The notes beneath the pieces are model-generated. The model was not told the DNA's origin and did not search any database. It saw nothing but the letters and a program-made list of their open reading frames with translations. Below, piece by piece: positions 46,329 through 54,642 of a stretch of 64,000 nucleotides of DNA. A program made the translations under genes and the position numbers. This DNA is from Variovorax beijingensis (lineage in GTDB: Bacteria > Pseudomonadota > Gammaproteobacteria > Burkholderiales > Burkholderiaceae_C), in the NCBI RefSeq assembly GCF_007828835.1, contig NZ_VIVL01000002.1:558001-622000 (forward strand), given 5' to 3'. Within the stretch, counting starts at the first letter, position 1; the number at the start of each line of letters is the position of its first letter.

Positions 46329-46652
46329 TCAGGAGGGCGAAGAGGAAACGGAGGTTGCGGGACGCTGCGCGCCGTCGGTGCGCATCAGCTGCAGCAACTC
46401 GACCACCTCGGCCCCGGCCCATGCGGGCTCGGGCTCCTTTCTTCGCAGGAGAAGATCGAGGAGATCGTTGTCCGACAGGTCCATCAAGGTCTCCATCGCT
46501 CCCGCCTGGCCGTTGGTCATGCGGGATTCGTGCCGCTCGAAGAAGCGGGCGATGAACAGGTCGTTCTCGAGCAGGCCGCGCCGGCAGCGCCATTTCAGCT
46601 TGCTCAGCGCGCGTTCGCTGATCAGCTCGGACGGGTCGGCGGCGGTTTGCAT
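46329..46652 (-). CDS. sdhE: FAD assembly factor SdhE (YgfY/CptB)
   Basis: A 107-aa small protein that helps insert FAD covalently into SdhA. The RGxxE motif is RGLLE at 25-29, inside LKWRCRRGLLENDLFIARFFE. The C-terminal 25 residues extend beyond the usual length of about 88. It sits between sdhB and gltA, next to the genes of its client, the common betaproteobacterial layout. In E. coli its neighbour is ygfX; a YgfX-like gene is 32 kb away here. Confidence 0.93.
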   Translation of the reverse strand: MQTAADPSELISERALSKLKWRCRRGLLENDLFIARFFERHESRMTNGQAGAMETLMDLSDNDLLDLLLRRKEPEPAWAGAEVVELLQLMRTDGAQRPATSVSSSPS

Positions 46653-46671
46653 GGTTTCTCTCGGAAAAGGA

Positions 46672-47373
46672 TCAGATGGCGCGGCGCACCATCAGTTCCT
46701 TGATCTTGCCGATCGCCTTGGTCGGGTTCAGGTTCTTCGGGCACACATCGACGCAGTTCATGATCGTGTGGCAGCGGAACAGGCGGTACGGGTCTTCGAG
46801 GTTGTCCAGGCGTTCGGCGGTGGCTTCGTCGCGGCTGTCGGCAATGAAGCGGTAGGCCTGCAGCAGGCCGGCCGGGCCCACGAACTTGTCGGGGTTCCAC
46901 CAGAAGCTCGGGCAGCTGGTGGAGCAGCTCGCGCACAGGATGCACTCGTACAGGCCGTTGAGCTCGTCGCGCTCCTCGGGCGACTGCAGGCGCTCCTTCT
47001 CGGGCGGCACGTTGTCGTTCTGCAGGTACGGCTTGATCGAGTTGTACTGCTTGAAGAACTGCGTCATGTCCACGATCAAGTCGCGGATGACGGGCAGGCC
47101 CGGCAGCGGCTTGAGCACGATCGTGCCCTTGAGCGTGAGCATGTTGGTCAGGCAGGCCAGGCCGTTCTTGCCGTTGATGTTCATCGCGTCGGAGCCGCAG
47201 ACGCCTTCGCGGCAGGAACGGCGGAACGACAGGGTCGGATCCTGCGCCTTGAGCTTCATCAGGGCGTCGAGCAGCATGCGCTCATGGCCGTCGAGTTCGA
47301 TCTCGACCGTCTGCATGTAGGGCTTGGCGTCCTTGTCCGGGTCGTAGCGGTAGATCTGGAATGTGCGCTTCAT
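46672..47373 (-). CDS. sdhB: Succinate dehydrogenase iron-sulfur subunit
   Basis: A 233-aa subunit carrying three clusters. Cysteines for the [2Fe-2S] cluster are in SCREGVCGSDAMN and GLAC; those for the [4Fe-4S] and [3Fe-4S] clusters are in CILCASCSTSCPS and CHTIMNCVDVCPKNLNP. It passes electrons from SdhA FAD to quinone at SdhCD. It lies 27 bp after sdhA. Confidence 0.97.
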   Translation of the reverse strand: MKRTFQIYRYDPDKDAKPYMQTVEIELDGHERMLLDALMKLKAQDPTLSFRRSCREGVCGSDAMNINGKNGLACLTNMLTLKGTIVLKPLPGLPVIRDLIVDMTQFFKQYNSIKPYLQNDNVPPEKERLQSPEERDELNGLYECILCASCSTSCPSFWWNPDKFVGPAGLLQAYRFIADSRDEATAERLDNLEDPYRLFRCHTIMNCVDVCPKNLNPTKAIGKIKELMVRRAI

Positions 47374-47400
47374 CGTGAAACCTTGTGATGTTGTTCTTGT

Positions 47401-49209
47401 TTAGAACGTACGGACCTTGGGAGGAACGGAGTCGACCGTCAGCGGCTTGAGGTTGACCGGCTTGTAGGAGAGGCGGTTGTCCTGGCTGTACCAGAGCGTG
47501 TGCTTCATCCAGTTGGCGTCGTCGCGGCCGAGCGGCGCGACCGGGTCGTCGGCCGGGCGCTCGTAGTCCTCGACCGTGTGCGCGCCGCGGCATTCCGTGC
47601 GGGCGGCGGCCGAAACCATGGTGGCCTGCGCCACTTCGATCAGGTTGTCGACTTCGAGCGCCTCGATGCGTGCCGTGTTGAACACCTTCGACTTGTCCTT
47701 CAGGCCGATGGCGTTGACGCGCTCGCGCACGGCGGCGATCTTGACCACGCCCTCGTCCATCGAGGCCTGCTTGCGGAACACGGCGGCATGCTGCTGCATG
47801 ACGGCGCGGATCTCGCCTGCCACGTCCTGCGCGTACTCGCCGCCGGTGGCGGCTTCGAGGCGGTTCAGGCGCTCCAGCGTGCGGTCGGCGGCATCGGCCG
47901 GCAGCGGCTTGTGCTCCTTGTGCTTGTCGTTGAACTCGACGATGTGGTTGCCGGCCGCGCGGCCGAACACCAGCAGGTCGAGCAGCGAATTGGTGCCCAG
48001 GCGGTTGGCGCCGTGCACGCTCACGCAAGAGCATTCGCCCACCGCATAGAGGCCGTTCACCACGGCGCTGTTCTGGTCGCCCTGCTGCACCACGACCTGG
48101 CCGTTGATGTTGGTGGGGATGCCGCCCATCTGGTAGTGGATGGTCGGCACCACGGGGATCGGCTCCTTGGTGATGTCGACGTTGGCGAAGTTCACGCCGA
48201 TTTCGTACACCGAGGGCAGGCGCTTGTGGATGGTCTCGGCACCGAGGTGGTCGAGCTTCAGCAGCACGTAGTCCTTGTTGGGGCCACAGCCGCGGCCTTC
48301 CTTGATTTCCTGGTCCATCGAGCGCGAGACAAAGTCGCGCGGCGCCAGGTCCTTCAGCGTGGGCGCATAGCGCTCCATGAAGCGCTCGCCGTTGCTGTTG
48401 AGCAGGATGGCGCCTTCGCCGCGGCAGCCTTCGGTCAGCAGCACGCCGGCGCCGGCCACGCCGGTCGGGTGGAACTGCCAGAACTCCATGTCCTGCAGCG
48501 GGATGCCCGAACGTGCGGCCATGCCCAGGCCGTCGCCGGTGTTGATGAAGGCGTTGGTCGAGGCCTGGAAGATGCGGCCTGCGCCGCCGGTGGCCAGCAG
48601 CACGGTCTTGGCCTGCAGGATGTGCAGGTCGCCGGTTTCCATTTCGAGCGCGGTCACGCCGACCACGTCGCCTTCGGCGTCGCGGATCAGGTCGAGCGCC
48701 ATCCACTCGACGAAGAACTGGGTGCGGGCTTCGACGTTCTTCTGGTAGAGCGTGTGCAGCATCGCGTGGCCGGTGCGGTCGGCCGCGGCGCAGGCGCGCT
48801 GCACGGGCTTCTCGCCGTAGTTGGCCGTGTGGCCGCCGAAGGGGCGCTGGTAGATGGTGCCGTCGGGGTTGCGGTCGAAGGGCATGCCGAAGTGCTCGAG
48901 CTCGTACACGACCTTCGGGGCCTCGCGGCACATGAATTCGATCGCATCCTGGTCGCCGAGCCAGTCGGAGCCCTTGATCGTGTCGTAGAAGTGGTAGTGC
49001 CAGTTGTCCTCGCTCATGTTGCCGAGCGAGGCGCCCACGCCGCCCTGGGCAGCGACGGTGTGCGAACGGGTGGGGAACACCTTGGAGAGCACGGCCACGT
49101 TCAGGCCGGCACGGGCCAGTTGCAGCGAGGCGCGCATGCCGGAGCCGCCGGCACCGACGATCACGACGTCGAACTTGCGCTTGGTGATTTGTTCTTTTGT
49201 GTAGGTCAT
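47401..49209 (-). CDS. sdhA: Succinate dehydrogenase flavoprotein subunit
   Basis: A 602-aa subunit that oxidises succinate. The FAD dinucleotide fold is VVIVGAGGSGMRASLQLA near 15-32. The covalent-FAD histidine lies in TRSHTVAAQGG, and the active-site region is in MEFWQFHPTG and GANRLGTNSLLDL. ATG at 49209 (MTYTKEQITKRK) is preferred; the longer reading extends into sdhD. It starts 7 bp after the sdhD stop. Confidence 0.97.
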   Translation of the reverse strand: MTYTKEQITKRKFDVVIVGAGGSGMRASLQLARAGLNVAVLSKVFPTRSHTVAAQGGVGASLGNMSEDNWHYHFYDTIKGSDWLGDQDAIEFMCREAPKVVYELEHFGMPFDRNPDGTIYQRPFGGHTANYGEKPVQRACAAADRTGHAMLHTLYQKNVEARTQFFVEWMALDLIRDAEGDVVGVTALEMETGDLHILQAKTVLLATGGAGRIFQASTNAFINTGDGLGMAARSGIPLQDMEFWQFHPTGVAGAGVLLTEGCRGEGAILLNSNGERFMERYAPTLKDLAPRDFVSRSMDQEIKEGRGCGPNKDYVLLKLDHLGAETIHKRLPSVYEIGVNFANVDITKEPIPVVPTIHYQMGGIPTNINGQVVVQQGDQNSAVVNGLYAVGECSCVSVHGANRLGTNSLLDLLVFGRAAGNHIVEFNDKHKEHKPLPADAADRTLERLNRLEAATGGEYAQDVAGEIRAVMQQHAAVFRKQASMDEGVVKIAAVRERVNAIGLKDKSKVFNTARIEALEVDNLIEVAQATMVSAAARTECRGAHTVEDYERPADDPVAPLGRDDANWMKHTLWYSQDNRLSYKPVNLKPLTVDSVPPKVRTF

Positions 49210-49216
49210 GGTGGGG

Positions 49217-49582
49217 TCAGATCTTCCAAAGCACTTGAATGGCCCAACCCGCACAACCGACAAGCCAGACGATGGTGAAAATTTGCAGGGCAAGGCGAAT
49301 GCCGACGGGCTGGACGTAGTCCATCCACACGTCGCGCATGCCGACCCACACGTGATAGAGCAGGGCGGCGATCACCGAGAAGGTCAGCACCTTCATCCAC
49401 TGCGCCGCGAAGATGCCGGCCCAGAGGTCGTAGCCGATGGGACCGCGCGTGAAGATCAGCTGCGCGAGCAGGATGATCGTGAAGAGCGCCATCAGGCCGC
49501 CCGTGATGCGCTGGCTGAGCCAGTCGCGCAAACCGTAGTGCGCGCCGACGACGATGCGCTTGGAGCCGTAATTCACAGACAT
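49217..49582 (-). CDS. sdhD: Succinate dehydrogenase membrane anchor subunit D
   Basis: A 121-aa anchor with three transmembrane helices. The heme and quinone region is LLYHVWVGMRDVWMDYVQP. With SdhC it holds heme b and the ubiquinone site. It lies 13 bp after sdhC. Confidence 0.93.
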   Translation of the reverse strand: MSVNYGSKRIVVGAHYGLRDWLSQRITGGLMALFTIILLAQLIFTRGPIGYDLWAGIFAAQWMKVLTFSVIAALLYHVWVGMRDVWMDYVQPVGIRLALQIFTIVWLVGCAGWAIQVLWKI

Positions 49583-49595
49583 GGTTGGCTCCTTC

Positions 49596-50042
49596 TCAGT
49601 ACAGGCCGAACAACTTGGCGCCGAGCACCAGGGTGAGCAGGATGCTCAGGGCCAGTGTGACCATGGCGGATGTATGGCCGAACTCCTTGGTGACGGCGGC
49701 GTGGCTCACGTCCATCCAGAGATGGCGCAGGCCGGCGATGAAGTGGTGCAGGTAGGCCCAGATCAGCGCGAGCGCCACCAGCTTGATGAACCAGCCCGGA
49801 ACGAAACCAAGGCCGCTGTTGAATGCGGCCTTGAACCTGGCGAAGGAGTAGTCGGACGAAAGCGAGGTGTCGAACATCCAGATGATGAACGGCAGCAGCA
49901 GGAACATGAGCACGCCGCTCACGCGGTGCAGGATCGACACGATGCCGGCCGGCGGCAGCCGGTAGGTCGTGAGATCGGTGAAGGCATTGATGTTCCGGAA
50001 TTCGCGGCGCGGCGGCCGGGGGGGAGTTGCAAGCTCTGTCAT
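49596..50042 (-). CDS. sdhC: Succinate dehydrogenase cytochrome b556 subunit
   Basis: A 148-aa anchor with three helices. SILHRVSGVLMFLLLPFIIW carries the family HRxSG signature, and YLHHFIAGLRHLWMD carries the heme-ligand His. The Pro-rich N-terminal tail of about 20 residues precedes NINAFTDLTTYRLP. It is the first gene of the sdh operon. Upstream is a 227-bp gap with a -10 box and an inverted repeat. Confidence 0.94.
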   Translation of the reverse strand: MTELATPPRPPRREFRNINAFTDLTTYRLPPAGIVSILHRVSGVLMFLLLPFIIWMFDTSLSSDYSFARFKAAFNSGLGFVPGWFIKLVALALIWAYLHHFIAGLRHLWMDVSHAAVTKEFGHTSAMVTLALSILLTLVLGAKLFGLY

Positions 50043-50125
50043 TGGGGGGAAGGCTTTCGTGGCTTGATGGCTTGTTCTGAGAGCGAACGCTTTTGTTTCT
50101 TCTCGGGGAATGCAAACAACGCAAA

Positions 50126-50148
50126 ATTCTATTGCAATGCACCATTGC
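50126..50148 (-). promoter_or_regulatory. Candidate sdhC promoter with adjacent inverted repeat
   Basis: The minus strand has TAGAAT (50131-50126), and directly upstream GCAAT-GGTGC-ATTGC (50148-50134). The repeat covers the -35/spacer region where a repressor would act. The -35 hexamer itself is weak. The remainder of the gap from 50149 to 50269 shows nothing I can assign. Confidence 0.4.
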
Positions 50149-50269
50149 GTGGCGGAGGTGCCCGTGTCGGCGCAGCGCTGCAGTCGGATGCTAGGGAGTT
50201 CGCGGCGTGTTGCGCACGAATCTTTGGCGCTGCGATGCGGTGGGGTCGTGATGCCATCTGGATGCGCGC

Positions 50270-51028
50270 TCAGCCGAGCTGGTTGCGGTAGTGGTGCGTG
50301 TCGGTGCGATAGAGGCCGCGGCGCAGTTCCATCGGCGTGTCGTGGTAGGTGTGGGCCAGGCGCTCCACGCTCAGCAAAGGCATCTGCAGCGGCACGTCGA
50401 GCAGCGCGGCCTGCTCGGCATCGGGCAGCACCGCGCGGATCTTTTCTTCGGCGCGCACCATGCGCACGCCGAATTCGGTTTCGAACATGGCGTACATCGG
50501 GCCCGGCCAGGCGCGCAGCCGCTCGGCCGTGAGACCCTTGAACGGCGCGCCGGGAAGCCAGAGGTCCTCGAGGATGGTCGGGACGCCGCCGTAGGCGAGC
50601 ACGCGCCGCACCTGCAGCACCGCGTCGCCCGTGCGCAGGCCCAGGGCGCGCGCCACATCGGCCGAGGCGCGCTGGCGGCGGCAGTCGACGATGGTGCGCT
50701 CGGCGGGGCCTTCGGTGCTTGGCGTGCCGACATCGGGCACGAGCTTGAGGAAGCGGTATTGCACATGCTGCTCGGCATGCGTGGCGACGAAGGTGCCCTT
50801 GCCCTGGCGCCGCACCACGAGGTTTTCGGCCGAGAGTTCGTCGATGGCCTTGCGCACCGTGCCCTGGCTCACGCGGTAGCGTACCGCCAGGTCCATCTCG
50901 CTGGGAATAGGCTCGCCCGGCTTCCACTCGCCGGCCTGCAGGCTCTGCAGGATCAGCGTCTTGATCTGCTGGTAGAGCGGACTGAAGGAGGGCGTCGCAG
51001 AATCTTCGAGGACGGTGGGGACATTCAT
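50270..51028 (-). CDS. GntR-family regulator (HutC/UTRA subfamily)
   Basis: A 252-aa regulator. The GntR winged helix lies at about 17-85 (LYQQIKTLILQSLQAGEWKPGEPIPSE, YRVSQGTVRKAIDELSAENLVVRRQGKGTFV). A UTRA effector domain follows (RRQRASADVARALGLRTGDAVLQVRRVLA to TYHDTPMELRRGLYRTDTHHY). It lies between the sdh operon (same strand, downstream) and mdh (divergent), so control of TCA genes is likely. In betaproteobacteria this gene recurs in this place. The effector is unknown. ATG at 51028 is chosen. Confidence 0.92.
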   Translation of the reverse strand: MNVPTVLEDSATPSFSPLYQQIKTLILQSLQAGEWKPGEPIPSEMDLAVRYRVSQGTVRKAIDELSAENLVVRRQGKGTFVATHAEQHVQYRFLKLVPDVGTPSTEGPAERTIVDCRRQRASADVARALGLRTGDAVLQVRRVLAYGGVPTILEDLWLPGAPFKGLTAERLRAWPGPMYAMFETEFGVRMVRAEEKIRAVLPDAEQAALLDVPLQMPLLSVERLAHTYHDTPMELRRGLYRTDTHHYRNQLG

Positions 51029-51067
51029 GGCAGCGGTGGAGGCGCCGTGGCGGAACCCTGGAGCATA

Positions 51068-51087
51068 TCTTATATAAGACATAAGAC
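51068..51087. promoter_or_regulatory. Palindromic GntR-type operator between GntR gene and mdh
   Basis: TCTTATATAAGA (51068-51079) is a perfect 12-bp palindrome. ATAAGAC is then tandemly repeated (51074-51080 and 51081-51087). It is 40 bp ahead of the regulator start and 20 bp ahead of the mdh -10 box, ideal for control of both genes. Confidence 0.6.
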
Positions 51088-51106
51088 GAGGCCTGCTGAA
51101 TCGGCT

Positions 51107-51112
51107 TAAAAT
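51107..51112 (+). promoter_or_regulatory. Candidate -10 box for mdh
   Basis: TAAAAT in CGGCTTAAAATGC matches the -10 context seen ahead of acpP and lysS. A small CGGGAA/TTCCCG hairpin follows in the leader at about 51131-51149. A good GGAGTCTTCC region precedes the mdh ATG. Confidence 0.45.
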
Positions 51113-51211
51113 GCGGGCCGGCCTGCGCCGCGGGAAGGATTCCCGCCCTGCAGGACCATCGGCGCCACGCGCGCCCGCCGATACCGTTTCACCACCTTCT
51201 GGAGTCTTCCC

Positions 51212-52198
51212 ATGAGCAAAAAACCCGTCCGCGTTGCCGTCACCGGTGCCGCCGGCCAAATCGGTTACGCCCTGTTGTTCCGTATCGCGTCCGGCGAAAT
51301 GCTCGGCAAGGACCAGCCGGTCATCCTGCAACTGCTCGAGATCCCCGACGAGAAGGCCCAGAAGGCGCTCAAGGGCGTGATGATGGAACTCGACGACTGC
51401 GCCTTCCCGCTGCTGGCCGGCATGGAAGCCCATGGCGACCCGATGACCGCCTTCAAGGACGCCGACTACGCCCTCTTGGTCGGTTCGCGTCCGCGCGGCC
51501 CGGGCATGGAGCGTGCCGAGCTGCTGGCCGTCAACGGCGCCATCTTCACGGCGCAGGGCAAGGCACTCAACGCCGTGGCCAGCCGCAACGTCAAGGTGCT
51601 GGTGGTCGGCAACCCGGCCAACACCAATGCCTACATCGCCATGAAGAGCGCACCCGACCTGCCGCGCAAGAACTTCACCGCCATGCTGCGCCTGGACCAC
51701 AACCGCGCCGCCAGCCAGATCGCCGCCAAGACCGGCAAGCCCGTGGCCGACATCGAAAAGCTCGTCGTCTGGGGCAACCACTCGCCCACGATGTACGCCG
51801 ACTACCGCTTTGCCACCATCAAGGGCGAGAGCGTCGCCAAGATGATCAACGACCAGGAATGGAACGCCAACACCTTCCTGCCGACCGTCGGCAAGCGCGG
51901 CGCGGCCATCATCGAGGCCCGTGGCCTGTCGTCGGCCGCCTCGGCCGCCAACGCCGCCATCGACCACATGCGCGACTGGGCCCTGGGCACCAACGGCAAG
52001 TGGGTCACCATGGGCATCCCGTCGGACGGCCAGTACGGCATTCCGAAGGACACGATGTTCGGCTTCCCCGTCACCTGTGAAAACGGCGAGTACAAGCTGG
52101 TCGAAGGCCTGGAAATCGACGCATTCAGCCAGGAACGCATCAACAAGACGCTCGAAGAGCTGCAAGGCGAACAAGCCGGCGTTGCGCACCTGATCTAA
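51212..52198 (+). CDS. mdh: Malate dehydrogenase
   Basis: A 328-aa NAD-dependent enzyme of the dimeric, cytosolic-like type. The NAD loop [16 protein letters not shown] lies at about 9-24. Substrate arginine and catalytic Asp are in [11 protein letters not shown], and the catalytic His is in [12 protein letters not shown]. It is divergent from the GntR gene and heads a rightward TCA cluster. Confidence 0.97.
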   Translation: MSKKPVRVAVTGAAGQIGYALLFRIASGEMLGKDQPVILQLLEIPDEKAQKALKGVMMELDDCAFPLLAGMEAHGDPMTAFKDADYALLVGSRPRGPGMERAELLAVNGAIFTAQGKALNAVASRNVKVLVVGNPANTNAYIAMKSAPDLPRKNFTAMLRLDHNRAASQIAAKTGKPVADIEKLVVWGNHSPTMYADYRFATIKGESVAKMINDQEWNANTFLPTVGKRGAAIIEARGLSSAASAANAAIDHMRDWALGTNGKWVTMGIPSDGQYGIPKDTMFGFPVTCENGEYKLVEGLEIDAFSQERINKTLEELQGEQAGVAHLI

Positions 52199-52213
52199 GC
52201 AGGACCGGCCGGC

Positions 52214-52993
52214 ATGCTCGACTGGAACCCCGCGCTCTACCGTCGCTACGAGGACGAGCGCACCCGCCCCGCACAGGAACTCCTGGCGCGGGTGCCGTTG
52301 CCGGAGGCGGCCCGCGTGGTCGATCTCGGCTGCGGCCCGGGCAATTCCACCGAACTGCTGGCCAATCGGTTCCCGCAGGCGCAAGTCGTCGGGACCGACA
52401 ACTCCGAAGCCATGCTGGTCAGCGCGCGCGAGCGCCTGCCGCAGGCGCGCTTCGAGTTGAGCGACATCGCGACCTGGGCGCCGCAAGACGAAGCGCCCGA
52501 CCTCATTTACGCCAATGCAGCCCTGCAGTGGGTGCCGGATCACGAGCAGCTGATCCCGCGCCTGTTCGCTGCGCTGGCCCCCGGTGGCGTGCTCGCCATC
52601 CAGATGCCCGACAACCGCGAGGAGCCCACGCACCGCCTGATGCGCGCCGTGGCCGCCGAGGCGCCCTGGGCCGAGCCCATCGGCAATGCCGACCGGCTGC
52701 GCACCTTGCTGCTGCCGCTGGGCGGCTACTACGACCTGCTCGCGCCCGCCGCGGCCAAAGTCGATGTGTGGCACACCATCTACCAGCACCCGATGGCCGA
52801 TGCCGCCGCCATCGTCGAATGGGTGCGCGGCACCGGGCTGAAGCCCTTCGTCGACCGCCTGCCGGCCGACCTGCAGGCCAGCTACCTGGCCGAATACGAG
52901 CGCCGCGTGGACCAGGCCTATCCGGCGCGCACCGACGGCAAGCGGCTGCTGGCCTTCCCGCGCATGTTCATCGTGGCGCAGAGAAAAGCATGA
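52214..52993 (+). CDS. tam: Trans-aconitate 2-methyltransferase
   Basis: A 259-aa class I SAM methyltransferase. MLDWNPALYRRYEDERTRPA is the typical Tam start, and motif I is VVDLGCGPGNST. NAALQWVPDH and QMPDNREEPTH are also Tam-specific. It esterifies trans-aconitate, a spontaneous aconitase by-product and inhibitor. Its location among mdh and acnB and 8 kb before acnA fits this detoxifying role. The stop overlaps the next ATG. Confidence 0.92.
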   Translation: MLDWNPALYRRYEDERTRPAQELLARVPLPEAARVVDLGCGPGNSTELLANRFPQAQVVGTDNSEAMLVSARERLPQARFELSDIATWAPQDEAPDLIYANAALQWVPDHEQLIPRLFAALAPGGVLAIQMPDNREEPTHRLMRAVAAEAPWAEPIGNADRLRTLLLPLGGYYDLLAPAAAKVDVWHTIYQHPMADAAAIVEWVRGTGLKPFVDRLPADLQASYLAEYERRVDQAYPARTDGKRLLAFPRMFIVAQRKA

Positions 52994-53988
52994 CAAAAGC
53001 CGTTCATCCCGCCGAAGTGCTGCTCGGCGCGCAGGCCGGGGCGGTGAGCCTGCCCGTGTGCGACCACTACAGCGGCGTCGAGGCGCGCATGAAGAAGAGC
53101 CTCGCGCTGCAGGCCGAGATGGCCGACGAATTCGGCGCCTGCGTGTTCGACGTCACCCTCGATTGCGAAGACGGCGCCCCCGTGGGCGGCGAGGCGGAGC
53201 ATGCCGTGCTGGTGACCGAACTGGCATTGGCAGCCAAGCCCGGCATGCGCGTGGGCGTGCGCGTCCACCCGGTGGACCATCCCGCCTTTGCCGGTGACGT
53301 GATCACCATCGCCGGCCGCGCCGGCCACCGGCTCAGCCACCTGATGGTGCCCAAGGTCGAGTCCGTGGCCGACGTGGCGCAGGCGGTGGCGGCGCTCGAG
53401 GCGGCCGATGCCGATGCGCTGCCGCTGCATGTGCTGATCGAATCGCCGCTGGCCGTGCACAACGCGTTCGAGATCGCGGCGCATCCGCGCGTGCAATCGC
53501 TGAGTTTCGGCCTGATGGACTTCGTTTCCGCCCATGCGGGCGCCATCCCCGCCGATGGCATGGGTGCGGTCGGCCAGTTCACGCATCCGCTGGTGGTGCG
53601 CGCCAAGCTGGCCATCGCATCCGCCGCGCATGCCTACGGCAAGGTGCCTTCGCATTGCGTGGTCACCGAGTTCAACGACACCGGTGCCATGCGCCTGGCG
53701 GCCCGCAAGGCCGCCGCCGAATTCGGCTACACGCGCATGTGGAGCATCCATCCGAACCAGATCCGGCCCATTCTGGAGGCTTTTGCGCCCGATGAGGCGC
53801 AGATTCAAGTTGCCACAAAAATCATTACAAATGCGGCCCTCGCAAATTGGGCGCCGACGCAAATTGATGGCACATTGCACGACCGCGCGAGCTATCGCCA
53901 TTTCTGGCAAGTGCTGACGCGTGCCCACGCAACAGGGCGCGCGCTGCCGCCAGAAGCCAAAACGTGGTTTGCACTCGCGGCCTCCTGA
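52990..53988 (+). CDS. HpcH/HpaI aldolase / CitE-like lyase family protein
   Basis: A 332-aa TIM-barrel protein related to citrate lyase beta subunit and malyl-CoA lyases. Acidic and metal-binding segments are LDCEDGAPVG near 57-66 and LSFGLMDFVSAHAG in the middle. HLMVPKVESVADV and LHVLIESPLAVHN form core strands. The N-terminus differs from the usual RSVLFVPG of CitE, so it belongs to a divergent branch. Substrate may be a malyl- or citramalyl-CoA-like ester, by analogy only. It overlaps tam in ATGA and likely shares its transcript. Confidence 0.8.
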   Translation: MTKAVHPAEVLLGAQAGAVSLPVCDHYSGVEARMKKSLALQAEMADEFGACVFDVTLDCEDGAPVGGEAEHAVLVTELALAAKPGMRVGVRVHPVDHPAFAGDVITIAGRAGHRLSHLMVPKVESVADVAQAVAALEAADADALPLHVLIESPLAVHNAFEIAAHPRVQSLSFGLMDFVSAHAGAIPADGMGAVGQFTHPLVVRAKLAIASAAHAYGKVPSHCVVTEFNDTGAMRLAARKAAAEFGYTRMWSIHPNQIRPILEAFAPDEAQIQVATKIITNAALANWAPTQIDGTLHDRASYRHFWQVLTRAHATGRALPPEAKTWFALAAS

Positions 53989-54021
53989 AACTTCCGAATC
54001 CAGCCTCAAGGAAACACACCC

Positions 54022-54561
54022 ATGAAGAAAATTGCCCTGATCGCCGCCCTGGCCCTGGCGCTTCCGTTCGCTGCCAGCGCGCAGACCACCCCCGCCAAGT
54101 CCGAAGCCAAGAAGGCGCCCGCCAAGAAGCAGGTCACCCGCAAGGCCGCCAAGGCCGTCGAGGAAGTGACGCCCATTGCCGATGAAACCAACATCGTGCT
54201 GACCGACGCCGACCTGGCCGTGGCCCAGCGCGTTTCGGTCGGCAAGGCCCAGTGCGAACTCGGCGCGGACGTGACCGTGACGGCCGACGAGAAGAAGCCC
54301 GGCTTCTTCAACGTGTCGACCAAGGGCGTGAAGTACCGCATGCACCCGGTCGAAAGCCGCACCGGCGCCATCCGCCTCGAAGACCCCCGTGCCGGCGCCA
54401 TGTGGCTGCAGCTGGGCAACAAGTCGATGCTGATGAACCAGAAGGCTGGCCTGCGCATTGCCGACGAATGCCAGACGGCCGAGCAGGTCGCGTTTTCCGA
54501 AGAAATGAAGAAGAACCCGCCCAAGAGCCTGTTCGAAGGCGCTGACCCGGCCAAGAAGTAA
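54022..54561 (+). CDS. Conserved-looking periplasmic protein of unknown function
   Basis: A 179-aa secreted protein. The signal peptide MKKIALIAALALALPFAASAQ should be cut after ASA. A Lys/Ala-rich segment (AKKAPAKKQVTRKAAKAVEE) follows, resembling histone H1-like tails. A folded domain covers about 60-165, with two cysteines (QCELGADVTV and DECQTAEQ) that could form a disulfide. I do not recognise the family. It sits between the CitE-like gene and acnB. AAGGAAAC precedes the ATG. A large hairpin without T-run follows. Confidence 0.75.
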   Translation: MKKIALIAALALALPFAASAQTTPAKSEAKKAPAKKQVTRKAAKAVEEVTPIADETNIVLTDADLAVAQRVSVGKAQCELGADVTVTADEKKPGFFNVSTKGVKYRMHPVESRTGAIRLEDPRAGAMWLQLGNKSMLMNQKAGLRIADECQTAEQVAFSEEMKKNPPKSLFEGADPAKK

Positions 54562-54577
54562 GAGAGTCCCACACACG

Positions 54578-54617
54578 GGGTGCGGCGCGGCTCTTGCTTG
54601 CCGTGCCGCGCACCCGC
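54578..54617 (+). promoter_or_regulatory. Long imperfect hairpin ahead of acnB
   Basis: GGGTGCGGCGCGGC and GCCGTGCCGCGCACCC can pair with small bulges around TCTTGCTT. There is no T-run, so it more likely stabilises or separates messages than terminates. It ends 25 bp before the acnB start. Confidence 0.4.
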
Positions 54618-54642
54618 AAGCCCAGTTTCCGGAGAAAAGAAG

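Noticed and set aside
46329..46652. SdhE as an antitoxin of a toxin-antitoxin pair
   Set aside because: Older annotation of its E. coli homologue suggests this, but the sdh operon context and RGxxE motif support the FAD-assembly role.
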